Assembly (NCBI GenBank): GCA_900553185.1 | Contig: USCT01000007.1 | Span: forward strand, 49,156-113,155 | DNA length: 64,000 nucleotides | Source: an uncultured Bacteroides sp. | GTDB lineage: Bacteria > Bacteroidota > Bacteroidia > Bacteroidales > Bacteroidaceae | Direction: 5' to 3' | Shown: in pieces, positions 9,302-18,674 of the stretch | Position numbering within the stretch: the stretch's first letter is position 1 | Layout: every line of letters starts with the position of its first letter | Position numbers and translations under genes: made by a program | Notes under the pieces: model-generated | What the model saw: only the letters and a program-made list of their open reading frames with translations | Told to the model about the DNA's origin: nothing | The model's database searches: none

Positions 9302-10645
9302 CTATTTGCAAATAGCGCATCCCTGGCACTTGTTCAACTCGCCACGGAAACGTTTCTCTACCAACAAATGTAAACGGTCTTTCAATGCATCCATACGGAT
9401 GTGATCAATCACCTCGTTGACAAACGCAAACATCAGCAACAGGCGTGCTTCCTTACGGCTGATGCCACGCTGCTGCATATAAAACAGCGCACTGTCGTCC
9501 AACTGTCCTACTGTAGCGCCATGAGAACATTTCACATCATCGGCATAAATTTCCAACTGCGGCTGAGTATACATACGCGACTCACGGGTCGCACAGATAT
9601 TCCGGTTGGTTTGCTGTGAAGAAGTACGCTGAGCTCCCGGACGAACCAGAACCTTTCCGGCAAAAGCACCAACAGCCTGATCATCGAGCACATACTTGAA
9701 CAACTCATTGCTCGTACAGTCTGGCGCACGATGATCAATAAATGTATTATTGTCTACCTGTTCATTCTTATCGGCAATGGCCATTCCGCAAAGATTTACT
9801 TCCGCTCCCGGTCCAGACAGCGTTACATCCACTGAATTACAGGTAGTTCCATTATGCAAAGTCATACCATTCAACAATACATTACTGCCAGCTTCCTGAT
9901 TGACGTACAGTTTACTGAAACGTACCGTACTGTTATGCGTTTCTTCCAGTTCATAAAGATCGAACACAGCGTTCTCGCCGACGTATACTTCCATTACCTG
10001 CGTGGAAAGAAAATTCACATCGTCCATAGCGTGGTCACAAATGAGCAGACGTGCCTGTGCACCGCTTTCTACAACAATCAGCACACGGCGGTTCACCAGG
10101 AAATTTACATCAGCCCGCAAAATATTAACCAGCTGAATCGGCCTCTCCAACACCATGTTACGAGGAATATACATCAGCACTCCATCCTGCGCAAACATCG
10201 TATTAAAGGCAGCCACTCCATCTTTCGATGTATCAGCCAGCTTGCCATAATACTTCTTCACCAGATCAGGATGTGTTTCCGATAAGTCTTTCAGACTACC
10301 AAAAATCACTCCTTCGGGCAACTGTGCGCTTGGATGATCATGCTTGTCAAACATATCATTTACCACAAAATACAGTGATGTACTCATATTCGGCACATCA
10401 CACTTGAAAACCTCATACGGATTCACCGGAATCTGTAACCTGTTCAGATTCAGCCCGTAATCGGGAGCAAAATACTTGCTCACATCTGTATACCTGTACC
10501 TTTCCTGCTTACGGGTTGGAAATCCCAGCGCTTCAAAATCGGCAAAAGCTTTAGCACGTGGCGCATTCAGTACCTCCGAGCTATGCTGGCAGATTGTAGC
10601 CTCATACTGCGTGAAAAGGTCTATATATTGCTGTTCTGCTTTCAT
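9302..10645 (-). CDS. sufD: Fe-S cluster assembly protein SufD
   Basis: 447-residue scaffold partner of SufB and SufC. The C-terminal half has the SufBD right-handed beta-helix core, ending in CSHGATVGQLDDSALFYMQQRGI and then helical repeats. It lacks most of the cysteines found in SufB, as expected for SufD, although a CQGCAICK tail is present at the very end. It begins 2 bp after the sufC stop, so the genes are surely co-transcribed. Confidence 0.93.
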   Translation of the reverse strand: MKAEQQYIDLFTQYEATICQHSSEVLNAPRAKAFADFEALGFPTRKQERYRYTDVSKYFAPDYGLNLNRLQIPVNPYEVFKCDVPNMSTSLYFVVNDMFDKHDHPSAQLPEGVIFGSLKDLSETHPDLVKKYYGKLADTSKDGVAAFNTMFAQDGVLMYIPRNMVLERPIQLVNILRADVNFLVNRRVLIVVESGAQARLLICDHAMDDVNFLSTQVMEVYVGENAVFDLYELEETHNSTVRFSKLYVNQEAGSNVLLNGMTLHNGTTCNSVDVTLSGPGAEVNLCGMAIADKNEQVDNNTFIDHRAPDCTSNELFKYVLDDQAVGAFAGKVLVRPGAQRTSSQQTNRNICATRESRMYTQPQLEIYADDVKCSHGATVGQLDDSALFYMQQRGISRKEARLLLMFAFVNEVIDHIRMDALKDRLHLLVEKRFRGELNKCQGCAICK

Positions 10646-10647
10646 GC

Positions 10648-11400
10648 TTATTCTCCTAATTCTTTCTTAATCCAGTCGTAACCCTTTTCTTCCAGCTCAA
10701 GTGCCAGTTCCGGACCGGCAGTCTTAACAATACGTCCCTTATAAAGTACGTGTACGATGTCGGGCTTAATATAATCCAACAAACGCTGGTAGTGTGTAAT
10801 CACGATACAACTCGTTTCAGGAGTTTTCAGTTTGTTTACACCTTCGGCTACGATACGCAAGGCATCGATATCCAATCCGGAGTCTGTTTCATCCAGAATA
10901 CTCAATTTCGGCTCAAGCATAGCCATCTGGAAAATCTCGTTCCGCTTTTTCTCACCACCGGAGAATCCTTCGTTCACGGAACGGTTAGCCAGTTTACTGT
11001 CCAACTCTACGATTTCCCGCTTCTGACGCATCAATTTCAGAAACTCGCTGGCTGTAAGAGCAGGCAATCCCTTGTATTTGCGCTGCTCATTGACAGCAGC
11101 CCGCATAAAGTTAACCATACTTACTCCCGGAATTTCTACCGGATACTGAAATGAGAGGAAAAGTCCCTCATGACTTCGGTCTTCCGGACTCATAGCCAGC
11201 AGATCTTTTCCGTCGAATGTAACAGAACCTTTCGTTACTTCATACGCCGGATGGCCGACCAGAACATTACTCAATGTACTTTTTCCGGAACCGTTCGGCC
11301 CCATGATGGCATGTACCTCGCCAGACTTGACTGTCAGGTTAATGCCTTTTAATATCTCCTTGCCGTTTATACTGGCATGCAAATCCTTTATTTCTAACAT
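10648..11400 (-). CDS. sufC: Fe-S cluster assembly ATPase SufC
   Basis: ABC-type ATPase that drives the SufBCD scaffold; it is cytoplasmic, not a transporter. It is 250 residues with Walker A GPNGSGKS, the Q-loop in LFLSFQYPVEIPG, an ABC signature seen as GFSGGEKKRNE, and Walker B followed by the SufC-specific DETDSGLD. It lies between sufB and sufD. Confidence 0.97.
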   Translation of the reverse strand: MLEIKDLHASINGKEILKGINLTVKSGEVHAIMGPNGSGKSTLSNVLVGHPAYEVTKGSVTFDGKDLLAMSPEDRSHEGLFLSFQYPVEIPGVSMVNFMRAAVNEQRKYKGLPALTASEFLKLMRQKREIVELDSKLANRSVNEGFSGGEKKRNEIFQMAMLEPKLSILDETDSGLDIDALRIVAEGVNKLKTPETSCIVITHYQRLLDYIKPDIVHVLYKGRIVKTAGPELALELEEKGYDWIKKELGE

Positions 11401-11437
11401 AGTTCTTTTCCGTTAATCGTTGTATTATCAAAATAGC

Positions 11438-12889
11438 TTATCCCACACTTCCTTCCAGTGAGACAGACAATAGTTTTTGTGCTTCTACCGCAAATTCCAT
11501 CGGCAGTTTATTGATTACTTCCTTAGCATACCCGTTCACAATCAATCCGATGGCATCTTCGGTCGTAATACCTCGCTGATTACAGTAAAACAGCTGGTCT
11601 TCCGAAATTTTCGACGTAGTAGCTTCATGCTCTACCACAGCCGTTTCGTTGTGGATGTCCATATACGGAAAAGTATGTGCCCCACACTGGCTGCCCAGCA
11701 GCAACGAATCACATTGGCTATAGTTACGCGCATTCTCAGCCCTTTCGGCCACACGAACCAATCCACGGTATGAATTCTGACTCTTTCCGGCACTGATACC
11801 CTTACTTACAATAGTAGAACGGGTATTCTTTCCGAGATGAATCATCTTGGTACCTGTATCAGCCTGCTGATAATTATTGGTTACTGCCACCGAATAGAAC
11901 TCCGCTACCGAATTATCTCCCGTCAGGATACAACTGGGATACTTCCATGTAATAGCCGAACCGGTTTCTACCTGTGTCCACGAAAGTTTACTGTCCACTC
12001 CTTTACAGTTTCCTCGTTTAGTGACAAAGTTATATACACCACCCTTGCCTTCAGCATCTCCCGGATACCAGTTCTGTACAGTAGAATACTTTACTTCGGC
12101 ACGATCGAGCACCACGATTTCCACGATAGCCGCATGCAACTGGTTTTCGTCACGCATTGGAGCCGTACATCCTTCCAAATACGATACGTAACTGTCATCG
12201 TCGGCAATAATCAGTGTTCGTTCAAACTGTCCGGTATTGGCAGCATTGATACGGAAGTATGTCGACAATTCCATCGGGCAACGTACACCTTTCGGGATAT
12301 AGACAAACGATCCGTCACTAAATACGGCTGAATTCAAAGCTGCAAAGAAGTTATCACGGTATCCTACTACTGATCCCAGATACTTCTTCACCAGATCAGG
12401 ATGTTCACGTACCGCTTCGCTGATGGAACAGAAAATAATTCCCTTTTCCATCAAGGTTTCCTTGAAAGTAGTCTTGACCGATACCGAGTCCATTACAGCG
12501 TCTACCGCCATACCGCTCAGTGCCATCTGCTCTTCCAACGGAATTCCTAACTTATTGAATGTCTTGATCAGTTCAGGATCCACCTCATCCATACTCTTCG
12601 GCCCTTCCTTCTTTTTGGTAGGATCTGCATAATAAGAGATTGCCTGATAATCGATTTCAGGGATGTTGAGGTGTGCCCAAGTAGGCATTTCCAATGTCAA
12701 CCAGTAACGATAGGCTTTCAGACGAAAGTCCAATAACCATTCCGGTTCGCCTTTCTTGGTCGAAATGAGCCGCACCACATCTTCATTCAGTCCCTTCTCG
12801 ATGATATCTGTATGAACATCGGTAGTGAAGCCATACTTATACTTCTCCTGCGTCAGTTCCTTTACATATTTATTGGGTTCTAGCTGCAT
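11438..12889 (-). CDS. sufB: Fe-S cluster assembly scaffold SufB
   Basis: 483-residue scaffold on which Fe-S clusters are built. Visible SufB features include GVRCPMELSTYFRINA, the central beta-helix core (YLEGCTAP...), and the C-terminal VEHEATTSKISEDQLFYCNQRGI with its conserved Glu-His and Cys. It is the first suf gene and starts 38 bp after cvpA, so it may be transcribed from the rimP promoter, its own promoter, or both. I see no Fur- or IscR-like site I would defend. Confidence 0.96.
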   Translation of the reverse strand: MQLEPNKYVKELTQEKYKYGFTTDVHTDIIEKGLNEDVVRLISTKKGEPEWLLDFRLKAYRYWLTLEMPTWAHLNIPEIDYQAISYYADPTKKKEGPKSMDEVDPELIKTFNKLGIPLEEQMALSGMAVDAVMDSVSVKTTFKETLMEKGIIFCSISEAVREHPDLVKKYLGSVVGYRDNFFAALNSAVFSDGSFVYIPKGVRCPMELSTYFRINAANTGQFERTLIIADDDSYVSYLEGCTAPMRDENQLHAAIVEIVVLDRAEVKYSTVQNWYPGDAEGKGGVYNFVTKRGNCKGVDSKLSWTQVETGSAITWKYPSCILTGDNSVAEFYSVAVTNNYQQADTGTKMIHLGKNTRSTIVSKGISAGKSQNSYRGLVRVAERAENARNYSQCDSLLLGSQCGAHTFPYMDIHNETAVVEHEATTSKISEDQLFYCNQRGITTEDAIGLIVNGYAKEVINKLPMEFAVEAQKLLSVSLEGSVG

Positions 12890-12927
12890 ATCTATTTGTT
12901 TATTAATATATCTTGAATTATTTTTAA

Positions 12928-13479
12928 CTAATCTGTATTCGTGTCTGTTGACATCGTATCCGCATCGAAAGATAAAGAAACATCCATCAACTCTCCGGCT
13001 ACCGACTTCACAGCGGGATAGAATACATCCGCAAAACGTTCCATCGGATAATATAACAAAGATTCCTGCCTTGTGGTTGATTGGATAAGCGAATTATCCG
13101 CATCAACAAACTCAATTAAATGAATGACCATACTTACCACCAGGGCATACCTGATCAATCCCAGACCTGAACCTAACCAACGGTTAACAAATCCCAGACT
13201 AACCACGTTCAGTATTCCGGTCAGCAATGAAGCCACTACTGACAGTCCTATCGGTACAGCTATGCCAATCAGTACAAAGGCCAATATCTGTCCCACCGTA
13301 ACCGATGTCCCGATTTCAGTTGCCAGACGTTCGCCTACCACACCAAACAAAGCACGAGCTATCAGAAGTCCGGCTATCAGTCCTACAATTGAAGCCACTT
13401 GTGAAACGAGTCCCTTTCTGAATCCCTGCAGAGCTCCCAGTCCCAATACGATAACAATGATCCAGTCGATTGTAGTCAT
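12928..13479 (-). CDS. CvpA family membrane protein
   Basis: 183-residue inner-membrane protein of the CvpA (colicin V production) family. It has four hydrophobic helices and the family start pattern TTIDWIIVIVLGLGALQGFRKG. The start at 13,479 is chosen because it follows an AGGAAAAAGGA tract and gives the standard family N-terminus; the frame remains open upstream to 13,584, but that part does not look like CvpA. It sits between infB and sufB. The role in envelope maintenance is known only at family level. Confidence 0.87.
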   Translation of the reverse strand: MTTIDWIIVIVLGLGALQGFRKGLVSQVASIVGLIAGLLIARALFGVVGERLATEIGTSVTVGQILAFVLIGIAVPIGLSVVASLLTGILNVVSLGFVNRWLGSGLGLIRYALVVSMVIHLIEFVDADNSLIQSTTRQESLLYYPMERFADVFYPAVKSVAGELMDVSLSFDADTMSTDTNTD

Positions 13480-13605
13480 TCCTTTTTCCTTCCTTTTTTC
13501 GAAAAACAAACGCAGACTACACAGACTACACGCCCCTTCTGATAAGGAAGAAATCGTGAAATCAGCGCAACCTGCGTCGTTCAATTGTTCAATTTGCCTG
13601 CAATA

Positions 13606-16554
13606 TTATAAAGTCTGCTTTACTTCTACCTCTTCATAGGTTTCTATCACGTCACCCACTTTCAGGTCGTTGCAGCCAGTCAGACTAATACCACACTCAA
13701 AGTTGGTACCCACTTCCTTCACATCATCCTTGAAGCGTTTCAACGCATTGATGTTTCCTGTGAAAATAACAATACCGTCGCGTATCAGGCGCGCCTTGTC
13801 GGAACGTTTTACCTTTCCGGTCTTTACCATGGCTCCGGCAACCATACCCACCTTGCTGATATTAAATACCTCACGCACTTCGATGGTAGCAGTCACCTGT
13901 TCTTTCAGCGTAGGAGCCAACATACCTTCCATAGCCGACTTCACTTCTTCAATAGCGTCGTAAATAATAGAATACTTACGGATATCTACACCTTCCTGTT
14001 CGGCCAGTTTCGCAGCATTGCTTGAAGGACGTACCTGGAATCCTACGATGATAGCATTTGAAGCGGCTGCCAGTGAAACATCCGACTCCGAAATCTGCCC
14101 CACACCCTTGTGAATCACATTCACCTGAATCTGCTCCGTTGACAACTTGATGAGTGAATCACTCAAGGCCTCAACAGATCCGTCTACGTCACCTTTCACG
14201 ATTACATTCAGTTCATGGAAATCACCCAGTGCGAGACGACGTCCTACTTCGTCGAGCGTAAGCATCTTCTGCGTACGCAATCCCTGTTCACGCTGTAACT
14301 GTTCACGTTTGTTGGCTATTTCGCGAGCTTCCTGATCTGTATCAAGCACATGGAACGTATCACCGGCCGCTGGTGCTCCATTCAATCCCAGTATCAATAC
14401 CGGTTCAGACGGTCCGGCCTGTTTCATGCGCTGATTACGTTCGTTGAACATCGCCTTGACCTTTCCGTATGAGGTGCCAGCCAGTACAATATCACCCACA
14501 TGAAGGGTACCGTTAGAAACCAGGACCGTAGCCACGTAACCACGTCCTTTATCAAGTGATGACTCAATAATGGATCCTGTAGCCTTACGGTTCGGATTTG
14601 CTTTCAGATCCAGCATTTCAGCCTCAAGCAGTACCTTTTCCAACAATTCCTTTACGCCAATACCCTTTTTGGCCGAAATATCCTGAGACTGGTACTTACC
14701 GCCCCATTCTTCCACCAGGAAGTTCATGGCTGCCAGTTCCTCCTTAATCTTGTCCGGATTGGCATTGGGTTTATCAATCTTGTTGATGGCAAATACGATA
14801 GGTACACCTGCCGCCATAGCATGGTTGATGGCTTCCTTGGTCTGCGGCATGACATTATCATCGGCAGCCACAATAACAATTACCACATCGGTTACCTTCG
14901 CACCACGGGCACGCATCGCGGTAAATGCCTCATGTCCCGGAGTATCCAGGAAAGTGATACGTCTTCCGTCTTCCAATTTTACATTATATGCACCAATGTG
15001 CTGCGTGATACCTCCGGCCTCACCCGCAATAACGTTTGACTTACGGATATAGTCGAGCAATGAAGTCTTTCCATGGTCTACATGTCCCATAACTGTTACA
15101 ATAGGAGCACGTGGCTGCAAGTCTTCTTCTGCATCTGCCTCTTCTTCAATAGCCTGTGCCACTTCAGCACTTACATATTCTGTTTTATATCCAAATTCTT
15201 CGGCCACCAGATTAATGGTTTCTGCGTCGAGCCGCTGATTGATAGAGACCATCAGTCCCACACTCATACACGTAGAAATGACCTGTGTCACTGAGATATC
15301 CATCATATTGGCCAGCTCATTGGCTGTTACGAACTCCGTCAGCTTCAGGACTTTGCTTTCTTCCTGTTCCAGTTCTTCCTGTTCCAGCTGCCGGTTCTGT
15401 ATCTGCTCACGCTTTTCCTTACGATATTTGGCCGCCTTATTCTTTCCTTTGCTTGTCAGGCGTGCCAAAGTTTCCTTTACCTGCTTTGCTACATCCTCAT
15501 CGCTTACTTCCTGCTTCGGAGCCGGTTTACGGAAACGATCTTTACCATGTTTTCCACCTCCCTGCGCAGGTGCGGTATTCCGTCCTCCCTTATCAGCCTT
15601 GGAAGTAGTTCCCGCTCCAGCCATTGCCGAAGGGTTACTAATGTCCACCCGTTCCTTGCTGATACGGTTTCGTTTTTTCTTTTTGGCAACGTCGTCAGCA
15701 GCAGCCGTCTTATCGCTTTTTTCATCAGTTTTTCTTATTTCCTTGATGATAGCGTCCTTCATCTGTTTACGCTGCTCCTGTCGCTGTTTGTCCTTCTCTT
15801 CGCGCTCCTTACGCTTTTCCTCCTTCGATTTCTTCTTAGGCCGGGTAGACTGGTTCAGTGCAGCCAGGTCTATCTGTCCCACCACGTTTATTTTTGACTT
15901 AAATTCGGTAGGACGTATTTTGAATACCTCGTCCTCTTTCTTCGGGGCGGACTGAGCATCCGCATTTTCTTGTTTCTTTTCTTCCATCGGCTCTGGTTTG
16001 ATATCTTCTGCCTTCCTGTCGTCGGGCTGTATTGGTTCTTCTTTGTTTTCCCGGATTACAACAGCCGCCGTATCCTTACTGTCGGCCACTACATTGCTGT
16101 CTGTACTGTTGTTACTGCTGTTATTATTTTCATCATCACGATTCGTTTTTTCCGTTTCCTGTACGGAAGCAACGTCCGCTTGTTTCGTCCGTCTGCGGTT
16201 CAAGCTGTCCAGGTCAATCCGTCCCACAGTCTTGAGTCTGGGTTTTGCCTCTTCGGGCACTACGGTTTCCAGCGTTGTTTCGGTTTCGGCCGCGCGTTTT
16301 TCCGGCTTCAGATCTTCTATAGACACCGATGCCTTGTTGCGGTCCTTGTTTTGTCGTTCCTGGATAATTTTCTCCGACTCCATTTTCAGGTCCTTGTCCC
16401 GTCTGAACTCCTTCACCAGCACATCATACTGTTCATCGGTGATTCTGGCATTCGGATTCGGGTCGATGGTGTAGCCTTTCTTCTGCAGGAAGTCCACCAC
16501 CGTCGCTATTCCCACATTCAGGTCTCTTGTTACTTTATTCAATCTTATGGTCAT
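13606..16554 (-). CDS. infB: translation initiation factor IF-2
   Basis: GTPase that places fMet-tRNA on the ribosome. The product is 982 residues. A long charged, low-complexity N-terminal half contains IF2_N modules (start MTIRLNKVTRDLNVGIATVV and the later VAEEFGYKTEYV). The GTPase domain follows with GHVDHGKTSLL, DTPGHEAF and NKID. The C-terminal part carries domains II-IV, ending YEEVEVKQTL. Lys/Arg/Glu-rich linkers are usual in Bacteroidetes. It lies 119 bp after nusA. Confidence 0.97.
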   Translation of the reverse strand: MTIRLNKVTRDLNVGIATVVDFLQKKGYTIDPNPNARITDEQYDVLVKEFRRDKDLKMESEKIIQERQNKDRNKASVSIEDLKPEKRAAETETTLETVVPEEAKPRLKTVGRIDLDSLNRRRTKQADVASVQETEKTNRDDENNNSSNNSTDSNVVADSKDTAAVVIRENKEEPIQPDDRKAEDIKPEPMEEKKQENADAQSAPKKEDEVFKIRPTEFKSKINVVGQIDLAALNQSTRPKKKSKEEKRKEREEKDKQRQEQRKQMKDAIIKEIRKTDEKSDKTAAADDVAKKKKRNRISKERVDISNPSAMAGAGTTSKADKGGRNTAPAQGGGKHGKDRFRKPAPKQEVSDEDVAKQVKETLARLTSKGKNKAAKYRKEKREQIQNRQLEQEELEQEESKVLKLTEFVTANELANMMDISVTQVISTCMSVGLMVSINQRLDAETINLVAEEFGYKTEYVSAEVAQAIEEEADAEEDLQPRAPIVTVMGHVDHGKTSLLDYIRKSNVIAGEAGGITQHIGAYNVKLEDGRRITFLDTPGHEAFTAMRARGAKVTDVVIVIVAADDNVMPQTKEAINHAMAAGVPIVFAINKIDKPNANPDKIKEELAAMNFLVEEWGGKYQSQDISAKKGIGVKELLEKVLLEAEMLDLKANPNRKATGSIIESSLDKGRGYVATVLVSNGTLHVGDIVLAGTSYGKVKAMFNERNQRMKQAGPSEPVLILGLNGAPAAGDTFHVLDTDQEAREIANKREQLQREQGLRTQKMLTLDEVGRRLALGDFHELNVIVKGDVDGSVEALSDSLIKLSTEQIQVNVIHKGVGQISESDVSLAAASNAIIVGFQVRPSSNAAKLAEQEGVDIRKYSIIYDAIEEVKSAMEGMLAPTLKEQVTATIEVREVFNISKVGMVAGAMVKTGKVKRSDKARLIRDGIVIFTGNINALKRFKDDVKEVGTNFECGISLTGCNDLKVGDVIETYEEVEVKQTL

Positions 16555-16673
16555 AATTTTCTTCTGTTTTAAATCGGGGTTCGGGTGAAAAAGTTCAAGA
16601 CGTCACGCACAAGGTCCGTGCCGCGGCCGCCCTGCTTTTCTCAAGAAGAGCGGCTCCGGTGCTTTTCCGGTAT

Positions 16674-17933
16674 CTATTCTTCGTCGAACTCCGCCTTGAG
16701 AATTCTAAGCACGTCGTCGACAGTGTTTTCCTCCAGGTCGGCCTTTTCGATGAGCATTTCCCGTGGTGCGTTAAGCACACCTCGTGCGGTATCTATACCG
16801 ATACCCTTGATAGCATTTATTACCCACTCGTCTATTTCATCCTTGAACTCGTCCAGATAGATGTCATCTTCGGCAGCCGTTCCGTCAAGTTCACGATATA
16901 CGTCGATGGTATACTCTGTAAGCATACTGGCCAGCTTGATATTCATGCCGCCCTTTCCGATAGCGAGTGACACTTCTTCGGGTTTCAGGTATACCTCGGC
17001 CTTCTTTTCGTCCTCATGCATCACGATAGAAGAAATGTGTGCAGGGCTAAGCGCGCGCTGTATGAAAAGCTGTACATTCGACGTATAGTTTATCACATCA
17101 ATGTTTTCATTTCTAAGTTCACGTACGATACCGTGTATGCGGGATCCCTTTACTCCCACACAAGCTCCTACCGGATCAATCCGGTCGTCGTAAGATTCGA
17201 CAGCAATTTTTGCTCTTTCGCCAGGAATACGGGCTATACGGCGTATGGTAATCAGTCCGTCTGCTATTTCGGGTACTTCCTGTTCGAACAAGCGCTGTAA
17301 GAACATGGGCGAGGTACGGCTCAGAATAATCTTAGGATTGTTGTTCTTGTTGTCTACACGTGCCACCACAGCCCGTGCAGTTTCTCCCTTACGGTAGAAA
17401 TCGCCCGGTATCTGTTCCGTGCGTGGCAACAAGAGTTCATTTCCTTCGTCATCGAGCAGAAGTATTTCTTTTTTCCAAATCTGATATACTTCAGCACTGA
17501 TCACAGTTCCTACCTTGTCAATATACTTATTATAAAGACTGTCCTTTTCCAGTTCCAAAACCTTCGATGCCAACGTCTGTCTCAGATTCAAGATGGCTCT
17601 GCGGCCGAATTTCTCGAAGAATACCTGATCGGTAACCTCTTCTCCGGGTTCGTATGAAGCATCTATTTTTCTTGCCTCAGTCAGTGCGATCTGCATATTG
17701 GGATTGGTCAGTTCATCATCGGCCACCACGGTACGGTTCCGGTAGATTTCAAAATCTCCCTTGTCCGGATTCACGATCACGTCATAATTTTCATCGGTGC
17801 CGAACATTTTAGCAATCACGCTTCTGAACGATTCCTCGAGTACGCTCACCAAGGTGGTACGGTCTATATTCTTCAGTTCCTTGAATTCCGAAAATGTATC
17901 AATCAGGCTTACTGTATCTTCTTTTTTGGCCAT
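16674..17933 (-). CDS. nusA: transcription termination/antitermination factor NusA
   Basis: RNA polymerase-binding elongation factor of 419 residues. It has the N-terminal RNAP-binding domain, an S1 domain (AEVYQIWKKEILLLDDEGNELLLPR), and KH1/KH2 domains (GVKGSRIHGIVREL and GKGGMNIKLASMLTEY). It ends with an acidic tail and lacks the long C-terminal repeat region of the E. coli protein, as usual outside Proteobacteria. It starts 2 bp after the rimP stop and precedes infB. Confidence 0.96.
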   Translation of the reverse strand: MAKKEDTVSLIDTFSEFKELKNIDRTTLVSVLEESFRSVIAKMFGTDENYDVIVNPDKGDFEIYRNRTVVADDELTNPNMQIALTEARKIDASYEPGEEVTDQVFFEKFGRRAILNLRQTLASKVLELEKDSLYNKYIDKVGTVISAEVYQIWKKEILLLDDEGNELLLPRTEQIPGDFYRKGETARAVVARVDNKNNNPKIILSRTSPMFLQRLFEQEVPEIADGLITIRRIARIPGERAKIAVESYDDRIDPVGACVGVKGSRIHGIVRELRNENIDVINYTSNVQLFIQRALSPAHISSIVMHEDEKKAEVYLKPEEVSLAIGKGGMNIKLASMLTEYTIDVYRELDGTAAEDDIYLDEFKDEIDEWVINAIKGIGIDTARGVLNAPREMLIEKADLEENTVDDVLRILKAEFDEE

Positions 17934-17935
17934 AG

Positions 17936-18403
17936 CTATTTAAATCTTATTAAGTATTTGGTATAGTTTATTTCATCGAATGTAAACTCCACATCCTGTT
18001 CTTCCATGTGGGGCCTTTTGGCGCCTTCACTTTTCACCTTGCGAAGTACAGACAGACAAAAGTGATCAGGATATACTGCTTTCAACACACCGGTTATCTT
18101 ATTTCCCTGACGTGTCTGTACCTCCACCTCGCGTCCGATGTGTATTTCATACTGTTTCAGCACCTTGAAAGGCTGACCGATACCGGCCGATCCTACTTCC
18201 AGCTCGTAATCTTCCTCCTCGCGACTTAAACGGGATTCGATGTAGCGACTTAGTTCCACACAATCGTCAATCCATACACCTTCGGCATGGTCGATTTCAA
18301 CTACAATTTTGTCATCCGGACTCACTGTAACATCTACCAGAAAGTAATCCTTACCTTCCAGCCATTCGTTTACGATCCGGGTTACAACGTTTTTATCTAT
18401 CAT
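17936..18403 (-). CDS. rimP: ribosome maturation factor RimP
   Basis: 155-residue 30S maturation protein. The N-terminal alpha/beta domain shows VDVTVSPDDKIVVEIDHAEGV and the family motif ELEVGSAGIGQPFK (SPG becomes SAG in many Bacteroidetes). The C-terminal SH3-like barrel follows (GREVEVQTRQGNKITGVL). It is the first gene of the rimP-nusA-infB operon, with a clear promoter 65 bp upstream. Confidence 0.93.
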   Translation of the reverse strand: MIDKNVVTRIVNEWLEGKDYFLVDVTVSPDDKIVVEIDHAEGVWIDDCVELSRYIESRLSREEEDYELEVGSAGIGQPFKVLKQYEIHIGREVEVQTRQGNKITGVLKAVYPDHFCLSVLRKVKSEGAKRPHMEEQDVEFTFDEINYTKYLIRFK

Positions 18404-18467
18404 GTATTAACTATTAAGAACAAAAAAAGGAGCTTTAATGCCCCTCCACCTTTCATCCATCTCGGTG

Positions 18468-18498
18468 CAAAGATACAAATAATATCCTGTACCGCAAA
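18468..18498 (-). promoter_or_regulatory. Bacteroidetes-type promoter of the rimP operon
   Basis: On the minus strand, -33 TTTG (18,495-18,498) and -7 TATCTTTG (18,468-18,475) are separated by 19 bp. This is the textbook arrangement, and it serves as a yardstick for the unusual spacing in the island promoters. Confidence 0.75.
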
Positions 18499-18674
18499 AT
18501 TATAGTGTATTTATTTATTCTTTATAGATTATTAATAAATTAAAGCCTGAAACACTCTCTCGAGCATTCCAGGCCTGTCCATTTCCTATGTTTCCCTAAA
18601 TCACGCCAATCGCAAAAAACAAATATGTTTCATTTCCCAATCATAACATCATCCATAAACATAAGACTGCCTGC

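Noticed and set aside
15239..16572. Several Ser/Phe/Leu-rich frames opposite infB
   Set aside because: They are complements of the Lys/Glu-rich IF-2 linker and have no coding character of their own.
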